From NCBI GenBank assembly GCA_946902875.1, contig OX336350.1:20078048-20142047 (forward strand): a stretch of DNA of 64,000 nucleotides, in the 5' to 3' direction. Below are positions 41,561 to 52,751 of this stretch, one piece after another. Under the pieces are notes generated by a model. It made no database searches and was not told where the DNA came from. It worked only from the letters and a program-made list of their open reading frames with translations. Position numbers and translations under genes: made by a program. The DNA comes from Nematopogon swammerdamellus (taxonomy: Eukaryota; Arthropoda; Insecta; Lepidoptera; Adelidae). Position 1 is the first letter of the stretch, and each line of letters opens with the position of its first letter.

Positions 41561-44050
41561 GAAATGAAATGAAATGAAATGAAAATATTTATTTCTCCTA
41601 TAGGCACATGTAAAACGAAAACAAGAGAAACGATAACAGAAAGAAACCTGAAGGAGAAAGAGGAACCAACTCAGCTTTTTTGCTGTAGGAACGTGCCCTA
41701 CAGCGCTGTTTTTCAGTTGGCCCCTTTTAACATTTATCATAAGATGAACTAAATACATTATCAGCAACATGAATGCGAAACACATGGAAAAAACACACCC
41801 AATATATATATATATATATATATACATTAAGAGTGGCACCCATGCTACCGCTCATGCACCAATTCACTTAAACACAAGAAATAATTTTATTACAAGATCG
41901 AAAACAAAACAACAGAAAAGACAAGTAAGTAAAAGTAAATAAGACTATTAACAATCACACTTCCTTAACAGTATACATTTGAAATAATTTATACATTATG
42001 TATGACCAATCTAGTCACACCAGGCTGCCCAATTAGATGAAGTACAATGTACCTATAATGTGTATATACCTATTGACACGATGCGAATTTCCCGCCGTGT
42101 TTGCTAAGTTAACTAGTAAAATATTCTATTATAAACTACACTCGTCGAACATAAAATACGCTTGATTTGGTTGCCGCGCAAATCGCGCGGAAGTTCGGGC
42201 CGCTGAAACAACGTGTCCTTGCCTACTTCGGCAGCCAATCACAGCAAAGGGGTTCTCACGGCGGCTAAGGCGACGACACACACAGGATTTCTTTTGCTTT
42301 GCGGAGATCGGAGTGTCAACCTAGTCGACCTTCGAGTCGTCTTTAGAGTTATCAACCTAATTGAAAGGACTTTTTATTGTTTGGATTGACACGTTTGAAT
42401 AGGATGCTATTCCCTGAGATACAAACATTCTTTTCTAATGTAAACTGTGGGACAATTCAACATAACTGACAATTTCCTGTAACTAAATAGTAATAAAAAT
42501 AGTTCTTTTTCAATGAAATCGTTATTGACTGATGTAAAGTTCATCACTAAGAACGCTATACTTAGAATAGGCGGTCAACTTAGTCGATCTACGAGCACCC
42601 GTTCTACTCGTGCCCGCGACTGTGTCGACGGCCTTAGGAGCTCAATCTCGCAGTACGAATTGCTGACCGAATCACTTTCATTCCCGCGGTCGCCGAGTTT
42701 GCAGCGAACCTGAACTGCTAAAAATAAGAAACCTCCCACACAAGGTACGCCTGCTAGGTAGCACATCCCTAAGTTGCGCTTGGTTAATAAGAATGTAATT
42801 CAGATCCTCCTTGTTTTGTAGTAATGTTTGTGTCTACGGCTAACATTTTTCTACGAATTGCTGACTCAATGTGCACATTTTTCTTCTATCTAACTGCTTG
42901 TAATTTCAGCTTGCACTCCACTACTAGGCTGTACTTGCCGTACATAATGTTCTTGTGTTCCCCACCTACTAAGGAATGGTAGAAATTAGTTATTTGTACC
43001 TTGTGGCAGGGCCGCCGCCATTAGTGAGAACTGCATGTATTTTTGGCGCGGCCATATTGTGACTTTGAAAAGAAAAGAACACATTCTATTGAGAAATTGA
43101 GAATTGCTACCAATAATTTTTAATGTTTATGTTCATGAGAGCGGAGGTAGTAGCCGGGCCACTAAGCCATAAAGGTGAACCTGAAAAGCCGAACTCTCAC
43201 TAACATTTTAATTCTAGTGAATGGAAAGTAAAGAAAAAAAAAACAAGTAATACTTTCAGGTATAAAATTTATTTCCAAAAGACAATATTCTCAAGGTCAC
43301 CTTACTCACTTTATTCTTTCTTTTTTTTATAATGAATAAATTTACCTATTCTCTGTAATCTGTATTGGTTGTGTTTGAAAATTGCTTGATGTGAAAGGCG
43401 TGCGTGCCGGGCCCTGAGCATGTAGGAGGGCCGCGCCGCACTATATTTGCCGATGCTATCTACTGCTACTGTGTCTTAATTATATTGTGTTTATTTCGCT
43501 ATTCGATGCTAAATTAAATTATGCTTACTGCTTATGATGTGAATATTGGTGCTTGTGTATTGCGCTCTAACGCTTAAACCACCTCGCTTTACATGCTTAA
43601 ATTTATAATATCACCCGGCTAATGCTGGTCTTGTAACCAACATTGCAGTGGGAGCTTGGTCGGGGCTGGCGAGCTTGGCTGAGCAAGCCTGATCGGAAAG
43701 TGTGAGCTTGGCTTGGGCGAGCAAGTCACGCTAACCCTCACTCCCGCCGCCTCGCTGAAGGCGTGGGGCCGATTCGAGCCGATCCCGCAATGCTGACTAT
43801 GCGGCTACCCTCCTGATCGCTCTCGCCCGAGTCTGGCCTACCTGACCCCTGACCGATGTCTACTCCGAGTGCGACTGGCGGCCGAGCCACTCTCACGGCC
43901 TACAAGCGACCACTCCCTGCTAACCTACGCTCTCTCCGGGACTTCTAGTTTTCTTCCCCCTCCCCCTACTCGCTTCTCGCGTCCGGAGCTACGACTACCC
44001 ATAAGATAAGTAAATTATGTAACTGCGATGTAAGAATCTCGGATCAAGAC
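41561..44050. other. 2.5 kb with no supported gene
   Basis: 41,561-41,585 is (GAAAT)n, leading into a repeat also seen at 62,826. 41,801-41,824 is (TA)n. 43,020-43,200 and 43,630-43,990 are GC-richer blocks with simple GCTTGG/GAGCAAG repeats. I see no coding domain, LTR pair or splice-bounded exon. Confidence 0.45.
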
Positions 44051-44285
44051 TAATTCTACTGAACTATTGTAGTACTGTACAATGTTGAATCCGCTTCACG
44101 GATAAATATAATCTACTGAACTATTGTAGACTGTACAATGTTGTAATCCGCTTCACGGATAAATATAATTTACGGAACTATTGTAGTACTGTACAATGTT
44201 GAATCCGCTTCACGGATAAATATAATTACGGATCTAGTCCACTTCTACTAAACTATTGTAGTACTAAATAAATCTAACTATGTTT
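44051..44285 (+). repeat. About 60-bp tandem repeat, 3-4 copies
   Basis: The unit CTACTGAACTATTGTAGTAC plus TGTACAATGTTG plus AATCCGCTTCACGGATAAAT is repeated three full times, with a partial fourth. Each unit contains CCGCTTCACGG, a small hairpin. Confidence 0.85.
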
Positions 44286-44503
44286 CGGTAAGGTACCTAC
44301 TCTTTTATTGTCTACTATTAATACCTACCGAACTATTTGCACGGCGACTGGAACGGCTTCACCGAAGTCGGCCGGGCGTACGTGGCACTATGTAATGTAT
44401 ATGTATATATTATGTTTTTGTGTGTATGTGTGTGCGTAGGTGTGTAAATGTTGTAAAATTGTGTACCTCTCCGAGCTGGGTTACCCTTTGTCCGATGTCG
44501 CTG

Positions 44504-47337
44504 CTAGCTACTGGAGCGCTGCACCTGCAGCAACCAAGCCTTGCAAGCCGGTTTGAAAGTGTTGATTATATTTTTTTCACGTAATGGCGGCGGCAGATTA
44601 TTCCAACACTTGGTTGCGCAGTATTTAAATGAGCCCTCGAAGCCAGCAGAGACATGGCGGGGAACCACCAACAAGTGGCCACATGCTCGGGTGTCATGTT
44701 TGTGGATGTTATGGGACCAGGTAAATTTGTCGAATAGGTATTTAGGTTTTTTGGTTTTAATAACCTTAAATACCTGGCACGCCAGGTGTAGCTCCCGCCT
44801 TGTCTTCATCTTAAGGAGACCTTTCTCGTTTATATAGGGAGTGACATGAGCGCGCCTGGGGATCTGGAAACAGAACCTCGCACACGCGTTTTGCACACGC
44901 TGTATCGCTCGCTCTGTCTTCGATAGAAGCCTAGGCCCATATACCGTGTCGCAATAGCTAAATGGCGATAATACTAACGCCTCGGTTAGTAGGATCCTGA
45001 CCTTTTCTGTGAGGCAGTCTCTAATTCTATAGAGAACTTTTAATTAAAAAAAAGCCAACTTAATTTTGTTATTTATGTGCTCTTGGAAGCGAAGCTCACT
45101 GTCCACTATTAGGCCGAGATTCCTAGCTGATGGGACGTTACTAACGGGCGTATCATTTACGAGCACATTTGGGTTAAACGAGCGGATAATATTAACCTGG
45201 TTCTTGGTTCCGAGAATGAGATGGAGTGATTTTGTAGGGTTAAGGACAAGGGTGTTTCGGGTGGCCCAGTCGAAAATATTTTGTAAGTCTCGGTTTAGAC
45301 GAGCAACGGCTTCTGGAGTATCATTGGGGTTGAACGAGACATACACTTGAGTGTCATCTGCATAGAGATGAAGCCTGCAGTGCGACAGGGTCCTACATAG
45401 GTCGGCAGTGAAAAGGGTGAACAACAGGGGACTGAGGATAGACCCCTGTGGTACACCTCTAATAATATTTTTCGTTTCTGAACGTTTGGTGTCACCTTTG
45501 ATATTTTGGCATACCACCGCCTGCTGCCTACCCGAAAGAAAACTCCCAAACCAGTCATGTGCCAAGCCCTCTATACCGTAATATGACATTTTAGCAAGCA
45601 AAAGCGGGATATTTAAGCAGTCAAATGCTCTCGAGAAGTCTAGCAGCACAAGCACACTACCCATTTTGTTATCTGTAGCAGTAATAATATCGTCGATTAT
45701 ATCTGAGAGGGCAGTGCTTGTGCTGTGCGACTCCCTAAAGCCAGACTGTACTCTAGGTATCACCCCATTTGCATGCAAAAACGCGTCCAGCTGCTTCTGC
45801 ACAGATTTCTCAACAAGTTTAGAGATAGCTGGTAGGATGCTGATTGGCCTCAGATCCTTAAGCTCGGTTACAGAGTTTTTCTTGGGGATCGGTTTGACCA
45901 AGGCTGACTTCCAATGTATAGGAAACGTTCCCTCTGTCAATGATCTGTTGATAATGGAGGTGATAACGCTAAGCGTCCGAGGGAGAGTTAACCTTATCAT
46001 ATCCATGGATATGTCGTCGTCACCGATTGCCTTCGTTTTTATTTTTTTTATCATTGCGAATATATCAATATCCGAAACCGGCTGTAAACAAAAGACTGCG
46101 TCAGAGAATTTGTTGGACTTATAGAAATTTATAATTTCAGAGTCAACACGCTTATTACCAGGTACATTCAGGAAATGTTTATTTATTATTTCTGGATCAT
46201 TTAGACTTTCAGGAATGTCGCACTGCCGGGTCCTCAAACATTGAGGTTTTCTTTATATGGTTCCACATCTTCTTAGAGTCGTTGATATTATTATTAACGT
46301 AATGTGAAAAATAGGCAATTTTTTCATTTTTAAGAGCTTTTTTAGATCTTTATAATATGCCTTGTGCGAGTCCTGTTTTGAAGTTTGAGCCCTGGCCAAC
46401 GCTTCATTCCTGAGCGACATCATCTTCTTTATGGTACTTGTGATCCACGGTTGTGAGCTAGACTTTATGAGGCATCTTCGTATAGGCGCGTGTAGATCAA
46501 ATAACCCGATCATTAAAAAATTGAACGCACTCACTACGTCATCTAGCTTTTCATATAGGAGAGTACCTTCCCATGGCCACGATTCCAGGTCAGCCATAAA
46601 CAAAGACTCATTTATATCACTTAGAGGTCTGAAGGATATCCACTGGGGTTGTATTTTGGGTTTTCTTATGCCAATGCTTGTAATGATCATAGCGTGGTCA
46701 CTGAGACTTTCATTGTGGTACACATTTGTGGATTTTACCAGACTAGGTGTATCAGTACATACAATATCAATTAAGGTGGCCGAAGTGTCAGTGATTCTCG
46801 TGGGGACGTCTACCATTTGCTGGAGATTGTGGTGATTTAAAAAGGTATTGAACTCGGCGGTACTAACGATGTTTGGACGAGAAATATCAATATTAAGATC
46901 GCCTAGTAGAAAGAGATGATCACAATGAGAGAAAACGGCTAGTGATTCGCTAAGACAATCAATACAGGACTCAACGGAGACTGCTTCTGGTCTGTATGCG
47001 GTACCTATTGCCACCCGGACACTATTGATTGATAGCTCGAGCCACATTTGCTCGAGGCGGCCAACAGAAGGATGGGGCTTCACCGCGCGCGCAGGCCGCG
47101 TCGCACGTAGAACCCCACTCCGCCTCCGCGCGAGCCGCGCGCGATATGGCGTAGGATGTAGCCAGGCAGTGTGGGAGCGTACCGCTCTTCCCCTTCCCCT
47201 ATTCAGGTTTCATTTAAAGCTAGAATGTCAGGCTCGTATCTTTCTACCGACGCTCGCAGTTCTTCCCTACCCGTGTTGAGTGACCTTGCATTTAAAAGTC
47301 CTAGTATTAACGATCTAACTTTGTTTTTTTTAGCCAT
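44504..47337 (-). pseudogene. LINE ORF2: endonuclease and reverse transcriptase
   Basis: The ORF starts at the ATG at 47,337 and reads LLNARSLNTGREELR, then EPDILALNET. This is the N-terminus of an APE-type endonuclease, with HLFLLGDLNID and HNESLSDHAMI further on (46.3-47.1 kb). After a frameshift at about 46,245 comes the reverse transcriptase: ELKDLRPISILPAISKLVEK, LLDFSRAFDCLN, GVPQGSILSPLLF and the catalytic HLYADDTQVY (45,044-46,237). A further shift leads to the C-terminal domain (NACARFCFQIPRRAHVTPY ... ATKCWNNLPPPLRE) ending at 44,504. A TGA replaces Trp after ALNET, and at least three frameshifts make this a dead copy. The domain order fits CR1/Jockey-group LINEs. Confidence 0.85.
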
Positions 47338-47856
47338 TTGCGAATTTAATTTTATTGCTAAACCGAATACACATTATGAAGGTTACAAGGGCAGAAAGAG
47401 AAAGAACATTCATAGGATAATTCCAAATAGTAGGCAATTGTAGAAAAATAGCGATAAAATATTCTGTAAATATTATATTATGTATTGTATATGATGTTGT
47501 GTTCTCTGTATTATAGGAATGTTGAGTAGTATTTATTGTTATACGATTTGTTCTTAGGTAAATGAATAGAGTGTAATTATTATGCATCGTGCTGTGTAGG
47601 GAATTGTCGCAGATAATCAACTTATTTAGTATAAGACATAGTGGGTATAGGAAGTAAATGAAAGTTTCAAAAACAATATTTATGATATTTTTCAAACAAC
47701 ACAGAAAAGAAAATGCAATCTCATTAGGTATGTATAATACGAGAAGAATAGTATCAGTTAGTCGATAGGCGGTCAGGTTGTTGACGGGCGCGGGCTGCGG
47801 AGGGGGGGAGCGCCGCACCGCGCAGCTACTGTGGCTGAGTTGCCTGGCGCTGGCGC

Positions 47857-48960
47857 TCAGTCTCGCCCCCCCGCCTCCCCGGCGAGGGCCGCGCGCGCGC
47901 CGCCTCCGCCACCCGCACCCGCCACAATACGAGCGAGATCGTTCTCCGTGTCGATACGTATTGCCGTACATCCTTGTTCTTTACGAACAAATATTTGACC
48001 GTGCGTAGTCCACACATATTTGTAGTTGTAACCCTTAGCGACGTTCCTAGCCTTATGAAATAACAGCCTGAATACTTTCGTTAGTCGTTCATTCACATAA
48101 ATATTGTTCGGGATTCCGTCTATGTCGATGTCTTTCGTGCATAAGTTGCGTCGTACACGCGCTGCCTTCAGCAGCTGGTACTTCACCGCGCGACGACAGA
48201 GACGGACGACGAGTGGGCGCGGGCGCGCCGCGCCCCCGGCTGCGGGGGTTGCGAGTCGGCGCGGCCCAACGCGGGTCACGAAGTCGATATCCCTCTCGTC
48301 TAGCTTCACTCCCAGCTTCACAGCAACGATGGAGACGATGTGCACCGGATTCTCGCCCGGGTGCTCCGTGACGCCGGACAGTTCGATGTCGTTGAGCATA
48401 TCTGCTTGGTCCCTGTGGTTTAGCTCGCGAGTCAGGTGTGCCACCGTCTCCTTCAGCTCCGCCACTTCCATCTTGTGCTCCTCGACAAGACTGAGCAGAC
48501 GCCCGTCCAGCTGATCCAGCTTCTCCTTGAACTGCTCGATGTGGCAGTTCTTCAGCACGGTCCGGAACTCCGCGATGTCTCGCTGCGCCGCGCGCATGGC
48601 GTCACCGAGGTTCATCACTTCTTCAGTCGAAACCGGCGGTTCTGCGGCGGCGGCGTCGGCGGCGGATGCGATAGCGGCGGCCGCGGCGGCTGCGGCAGAG
48701 TGGTGCGGTGCAGCGTTAGGCGTATCCGTTAAGTCTCGTACGGCGGCAGCGGTGGAGGGACCGGTGTGGACCTCGGCGATGGTTCCGGAGTCGGAGGCGG
48801 GGGTCTCACGGTGGGCGCGGATCGGCGTGTTAGTGTTGTCGCCTCCGCGCCGGCGTATGGCGCAACAGTCTGGGCAAACCCAGGCGTCGCGGACGGCACG
48901 TGTGGGCCTCGTCAGGTTGACACATTGCTGGTGGAATTGCACCTCACATAGTGTGCATAT
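47857..48960 (-). pseudogene. LINE ORF1, main part
   Basis: The minus-strand frame first completes a PHD-type zinc finger (CTLCEVQFHQQCVNL, then DAWVCPDC), then an Ala/Pro-rich linker. A coiled-coil segment follows (EKLDQLDGRLLSLVEEHKME). The C-terminal domain resembles baculovirus FP25K / LINE ORF1 nucleic-acid chaperone regions (GVKLDERDIDFVTRVGPRR, YVNERLTKVFRLLFHKAR, YVWTTHGQIFVRK). These ORF1 proteins bind the LINE RNA. The reading frame is open to the stop at 47,857 but separated from its own start by the LTR element inserted at 48,960. Confidence 0.8.
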
Positions 48961-49122
48961 TGTTACGAGCACTGGGGCCGGATAGAAAATTAAACAGCAC
49001 AAACTCTTTTCTATTCTTTACTTTTCAAACTTTACTATCGCATTTTTATCTGACAACAAAACTCCCTGTCATTTTTGACAGCTTTCTTCTTTTTATACAT
49101 CAAACTTTAGGTGGTCGTGACA
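48961..49122 (-). repeat. 3' LTR of the Ty3/gypsy element
   Basis: Starts TGTTACGAGCACTGGGGCCG on the + strand and ends GGTCGTGACA; TG...CA termini. Being on the minus strand, it is the downstream LTR. Confidence 0.95.
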
Positions 49123-49135
49123 TCGTCCCCCGCTC
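49123..49135 (-). other. Polypurine tract
   Basis: Read on the minus strand, GAGCGGGGGACGA lies directly against the 3' LTR, the expected start site of plus-strand DNA synthesis. Confidence 0.75.
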
Positions 49136-52100
49136 AGATACGTTCGTCCCGAACGTAATTTGACCCATGGTACTGAGCCAGTCGGTCCACATGCACAATT
49201 TTGGGTTTGCTCCTTGAATTCCTTTGTATGCGGTAAGTGACATCATTGATACGGGTCACCACCGTGTATGGCCCATCCCATCTGGGCTGTAGTTTAGGAG
49301 ATTTTCCTTTTCGACGTACAGGATTATGTAACCACACTTGGAAACCCTCTTCAAAAGTGTGGTCGTTAGTCTTCCGATCGTAGCGCATCTTCATCCGTTC
49401 TCCTGCTTGTAGACTGACCTCCCTCATATGAGCGTGGATTGAGTCCATCTTGTCTCGAAGATTAGCCACGTACTCCGTTATGGGCCTCGGTGAGTCTGGA
49501 ACATTTCCTGTTAGGAGATCTGCTGGGAGGCGAAGCTCGCGTCCAAAATTGGCCAAAGCTGGCGTTTCATTGGTGATCTCATGCACGGCAGACCTATACG
49601 ATAACAGAAACAAGGGAATGTATTTGTCCCAGTCCCTCTGATGATTTTCTACCAGCTTGGCTAAATGATTCTCTATCGTCTGGTTAAACCTCTCCACCAT
49701 GCCGTCCGACTGCGGTCGATACGCAGTTGTCCTGGTCTTGTGGATTCCCATGATGCGGCACGCTTCCAGGAACACTCCAGCTCCGAAGTTAGTCCCTTGG
49801 TCAGTGTGTAACTCCAGCGGCACTCCAAAGCGACAAAAGACCTCATGAACCAATTTTTGTGCAACTGTCGTGGCTTCTTGATTCGGAATGGCAAAAACTT
49901 CAGGCCACTTTGTGAAATAATCCATAACGACCATGAAGTATCTATTTCCGTTGTCTGTTACTGGGAATGGTCCAGCTATGTCAACTGCGATTCTCTCCCA
50001 GGGAACACCAACATTATACAGCTTCATGGCTCCCTTACAACGGGATTGCGGACCCTTCACTGATGCACAAGCAGTGCATTTGCGGCACCAGTCCTCCACA
50101 TCTTCACGGCAATGTATCCAGTAAAAACGTTGCCGAACCTTCATTAGGGTTCTCTTAACTCCCAAATGACCTCCTGAAGGACCGTCGTGAAGGCAAGCCA
50201 ACACGTCCTTCACCTTCGTTCGCGGGATTACCAACTGTAAATATGTCTCTCTCCCATTTGGTGTCTCCCATTTCCGGTAGAGTAGCCCGTCATGGAGGAG
50301 AAGGCTAGACCATTGTGCCCAATAACTTTTCGTCGTTGCACTTCTTGGTGCTACTTCTTTCCACTCAGGTTTGTTTTCATACGCCATTTTCCAATAAATG
50401 ATGGGCAACAAATCCCGGTCTTCTTCCTGCGCCTTCTTCATGGCTTCATTACTCCATTCTTCGCTTATGTTGTCGGTCCTGATTACTTTTATGGAGCAAC
50501 ATGCTCCGTACTCTTTCGTCTCATGTCTCGCGCAGTGTTTACATTCTTCCGGACATGGTCTTCGAGATAGGGCGTCTGCATTCCCGTGGGACTTGCCACT
50601 CCGATGCTCTATATCGAACTGGTATTCTTGCAGTTGCTCAAGCCAACGTGCAACCTGACCCTCAGGGTTTCTGAACTGGAGTAACCACTTTAATGCTGCA
50701 TGATCCGTCCTTAAACGGAATCTCCTTCCGATTAAGTATTTGCTAAAATGCTGCAGACTTTTGACCATCGCTAGAAGCTCACGCCGGGTGACGCAGTAGT
50801 TTCGCTCCGGCTTCGACAATGATTTGCTGAAGTAAGCTATTACTACCTCCTTGTCTCCTCGTTTTTGTGACAGCACGCCTCCAATTCCCGTGTTACTTGC
50901 ATCGGTGTCGACGATGAATACTCCATATGTCTCGGGATATCCCAAGATTGGTGAATCACATAGGTACTGCTTCAGTTCTTCAAAGGATCGGTGGCAGTCT
51001 TCATTCCATTCAAAGTGCCGTTTCTCTTCTGTCAGCCGATGAAGGGGCTTAGCAATTTCCGAAAAACCCTTCACAAATCGTCGGTAGTAGGAGCATAAAC
51101 CGAGGAATGCGCGTACTTCCGTTTTGTCCTTAGGGATTGACCACTTCTGTACCGCTTCGATCTTCTGTGGGTCTGTCTGAACACCGTCCTCAGATATCAC
51201 GTGGCCCAGGTAACTGACCTTGCGCTTAAAGAAATCACATTTTTTAGAGCTTAGCTTTAGATTCGCTCCACGGATTTTATATAGTACATTTTTTAAATTG
51301 CTCACGTGATCATCGAAAGTCTTGCCAACAATGATAATGTCATCCAAGTACACTAAGCAGGCATCTCCAATCAATCCAGCGAGTACTCGATCCATTAACC
51401 TCTCGAATGTCGCAGGAGCATTGCAGAGGCCAAACGGCATGACATTGAACTGCCACAACCCGCTGCCGGTTGAGAACGCAGTCTTCTCTTTATCTTTGGC
51501 ATCAAGCTCCACTTGCCAATAGCCGCTTTTCAAATCCAACGTTGTAAACCACTTCATGCCGCTCAGTGTATCCAAAGTATCATCTATCCGCGGAAGTGGG
51601 TAACTGTCCTTTTTAGTAATGTCGTTCAGCCGTCGATAGTCTACACAGAACCTGGTACTGCCATCCTTCTTCTTCACGAGGACTACAGGCGAACACCAGG
51701 GGCTCGATGACGGTTCAATTACTTTGTTCTTGCGCATGTCCCCAATCATCTGTTGAACCTCGCCTTCTTTCGCCACTGGCACCCGACGTGGACGTTGTCG
51801 GATAGGCAGTGCGTCCCCCGTATTAATTTGATGTTTCACCATGTTGGTCCGTCCAATGTCCCCGTCGTCGGTCGCGAAGATGTCCGAGTACTGTGTTAAC
51901 AGGTCTACTGCCCTCTGATACTCCATCTTGGTAAGATCCTTTTTACTTTCTTCCAAGAGCGAGAGCACTTTGGTTCTGTCTATCTTATCGCTCACAGTGA
52001 TGGGCTCATCACACTTACGTAGCCAGGATACTTCATCACATTTTCCCACCACTGTGTCTGTTTCGAGTTTAATATCGGCCCGGCTCAAATTGATGATGCG

Positions 52101-52751
52101 CACGAATGCCTTATCCTGATTCTTTACCAAAGTTCGTGCAGTAATCCATTGACAGTCACATTCACGCTTATCCAAGTTTTCAACAAGTGTACATCCCGTT
52201 GGGCCTTGGCCAGATGCATGCGGTAAATTCACTGGCACCAACGTCTGAGATCGTGCCTGCAATATGGTCGGCCTCGAACAGCATACATCTCCTGACAACC
52301 TTCCTCCTCGAAGAAATATTTCTTCACTTCCCAGCTTGAGAACTCCATTTGTTATATCGATTTTGCAGTCATGAAGTTTCATAAAGTCCAGTCCAAGAAT
52401 ACAGTCATCAACTATGTCTGCCAAGATAACGGAGTGATGATAAATTCTGCACCCAATTTTTAATGTTACTCCTACCTCTCCATGGACAGGTATGTGCTGT
52501 CCGGTAGCAGACTGTAGTTTGTAGTAAGTGTACCGCTGCTGTTGATTCTTAATAAAATTCCCTAGAAGTTGCGATTTAACAATGGTCCGCGATGCTCCGG
52601 TATCCAAAGTTATTTTACACTCATAGCCGCTGATTTGTCCATCCACTACTAGGCTATTTCCGTCGCATGCTTGTGAAATCAAGACTATGGGGGCTTCCTT
52701 GCCACCAGCCAGCACTCGCCCCGTGGTCCTGGCGGTTACTCGTTTCCCTGA
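49134..52751 (-). CDS. pol: pol polyprotein (protease, RT, RNase H, integrase)
   Basis: This single open frame has no internal stop and ends at 49,134. It has no ATG of its own at the start and lies in the -1 frame relative to gag. The protease active site is LDTGASRTI near residue 38 of the part after 52,715. The reverse transcriptase has TRFCVDYRRLND and the catalytic VYLDDIIIV. The RNase H begins IVDTDASNTGIGG and includes TDHAALKWLL. The integrase shows the zinc-binding HHCC region (GGHLGVKRTLMKV ... CRKCTACAS), then a DDE core (VDIAGPFP, HTDQGTNFG, SDGMVERFNQTIENH) and a GPY/F-type C-terminal module (WDGPYTVV). No chromodomain is evident. All catalytic motifs are present. Confidence 0.95.
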   Translation of the reverse strand, partial: SGKRVTARTTGRVLAGGKEAPIVLISQACDGNSLVVDGQISGYECKITLDTGASRTIVKSQLLGNFIKNQQQRYTYYKLQSATGQHIPVHGEVGVTLKIGCRIYHHSVILADIVDDCILGLDFMKLHDCKIDITNGVLKLGSEEIFLRGGRLSGDVCCSRPTILQARSQTLVPVNLPHASGQGPTGCTLVENLDKRECDCQWITARTLVKNQDKAFVRIINLSRADIKLETDTVVGKCDEVSWLRKCDEPITVSDKIDRTKVLSLLEESKKDLTKMEYQRAVDLLTQYSDIFATDDGDIGRTNMVKHQINTGDALPIRQRPRRVPVAKEGEVQQMIGDMRKNKVIEPSSSPWCSPVVLVKKKDGSTRFCVDYRRLNDITKKDSYPLPRIDDTLDTLSGMKWFTTLDLKSGYWQVELDAKDKEKTAFSTGSGLWQFNVMPFGLCNAPATFERLMDRVLAGLIGDACLVYLDDIIIVGKTFDDHVSNLKNVLYKIRGANLKLSSKKCDFFKRKVSYLGHVISEDGVQTDPQKIEAVQKWSIPKDKTEVRAFLGLCSYYRRFVKGFSEIAKPLHRLTEEKRHFEWNEDCHRSFEELKQYLCDSPILGYPETYGVFIVDTDASNTGIGGVLSQKRGDKEVVIAYFSKSLSKPERNYCVTRRELLAMVKSLQHFSKYLIGRRFRLRTDHAALKWLLQFRNPEGQVARWLEQLQEYQFDIEHRSGKSHGNADALSRRPCPEECKHCARHETKEYGACCSIKVIRTDNISEEWSNEAMKKAQEEDRDLLPIIYWKMAYENKPEWKEVAPRSATTKSYWAQWSSLLLHDGLLYRKWETPNGRETYLQLVIPRTKVKDVLACLHDGPSGGHLGVKRTLMKVRQRFYWIHCREDVEDWCRKCTACASVKGPQSRCKGAMKLYNVGVPWERIAVDIAGPFPVTDNGNRYFMVVMDYFTKWPEVFAIPNQEATTVAQKLVHEVFCRFGVPLELHTDQGTNFGAGVFLEACRIMGIHKTRTTAYRPQSDGMVERFNQTIENHLAKLVENHQRDWDKYIPLFLLSYRSAVHEITNETPALANFGRELRLPADLLTGNVPDSPRPITEYVANLRDKMDSIHAHMREVSLQAGERMKMRYDRKTNDHTFEEGFQVWLHNPVRRKGKSPKLQPRWDGPYTVVTRINDVTYRIQRNSRSKPKIVHVDRLAQYHGSNYVRDERI

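Larger units (their letters stand above)
44395..48960 (-). mobile_element. CR1-like LINE, 3' segment (split by Ty3/gypsy)
   Basis: Minus-strand non-LTR element containing most of ORF1, all of ORF2 and a 3' UTR. It is separated from its 5' start at 54,066-54,117 by an LTR retrotransposon. The 3' UTR ends near a TATATGTATATAC-type run at 44,394-44,415. Confidence 0.85.

Noticed and set aside
45666..46124. A 152-codon + strand frame
   Set aside because: It is antisense to the LINE reverse transcriptase.
49123..49140. An env-like gene in the LTR retrotransposon
   Set aside because: pol ends 12 nt before the 3' LTR; there is no room for another gene.
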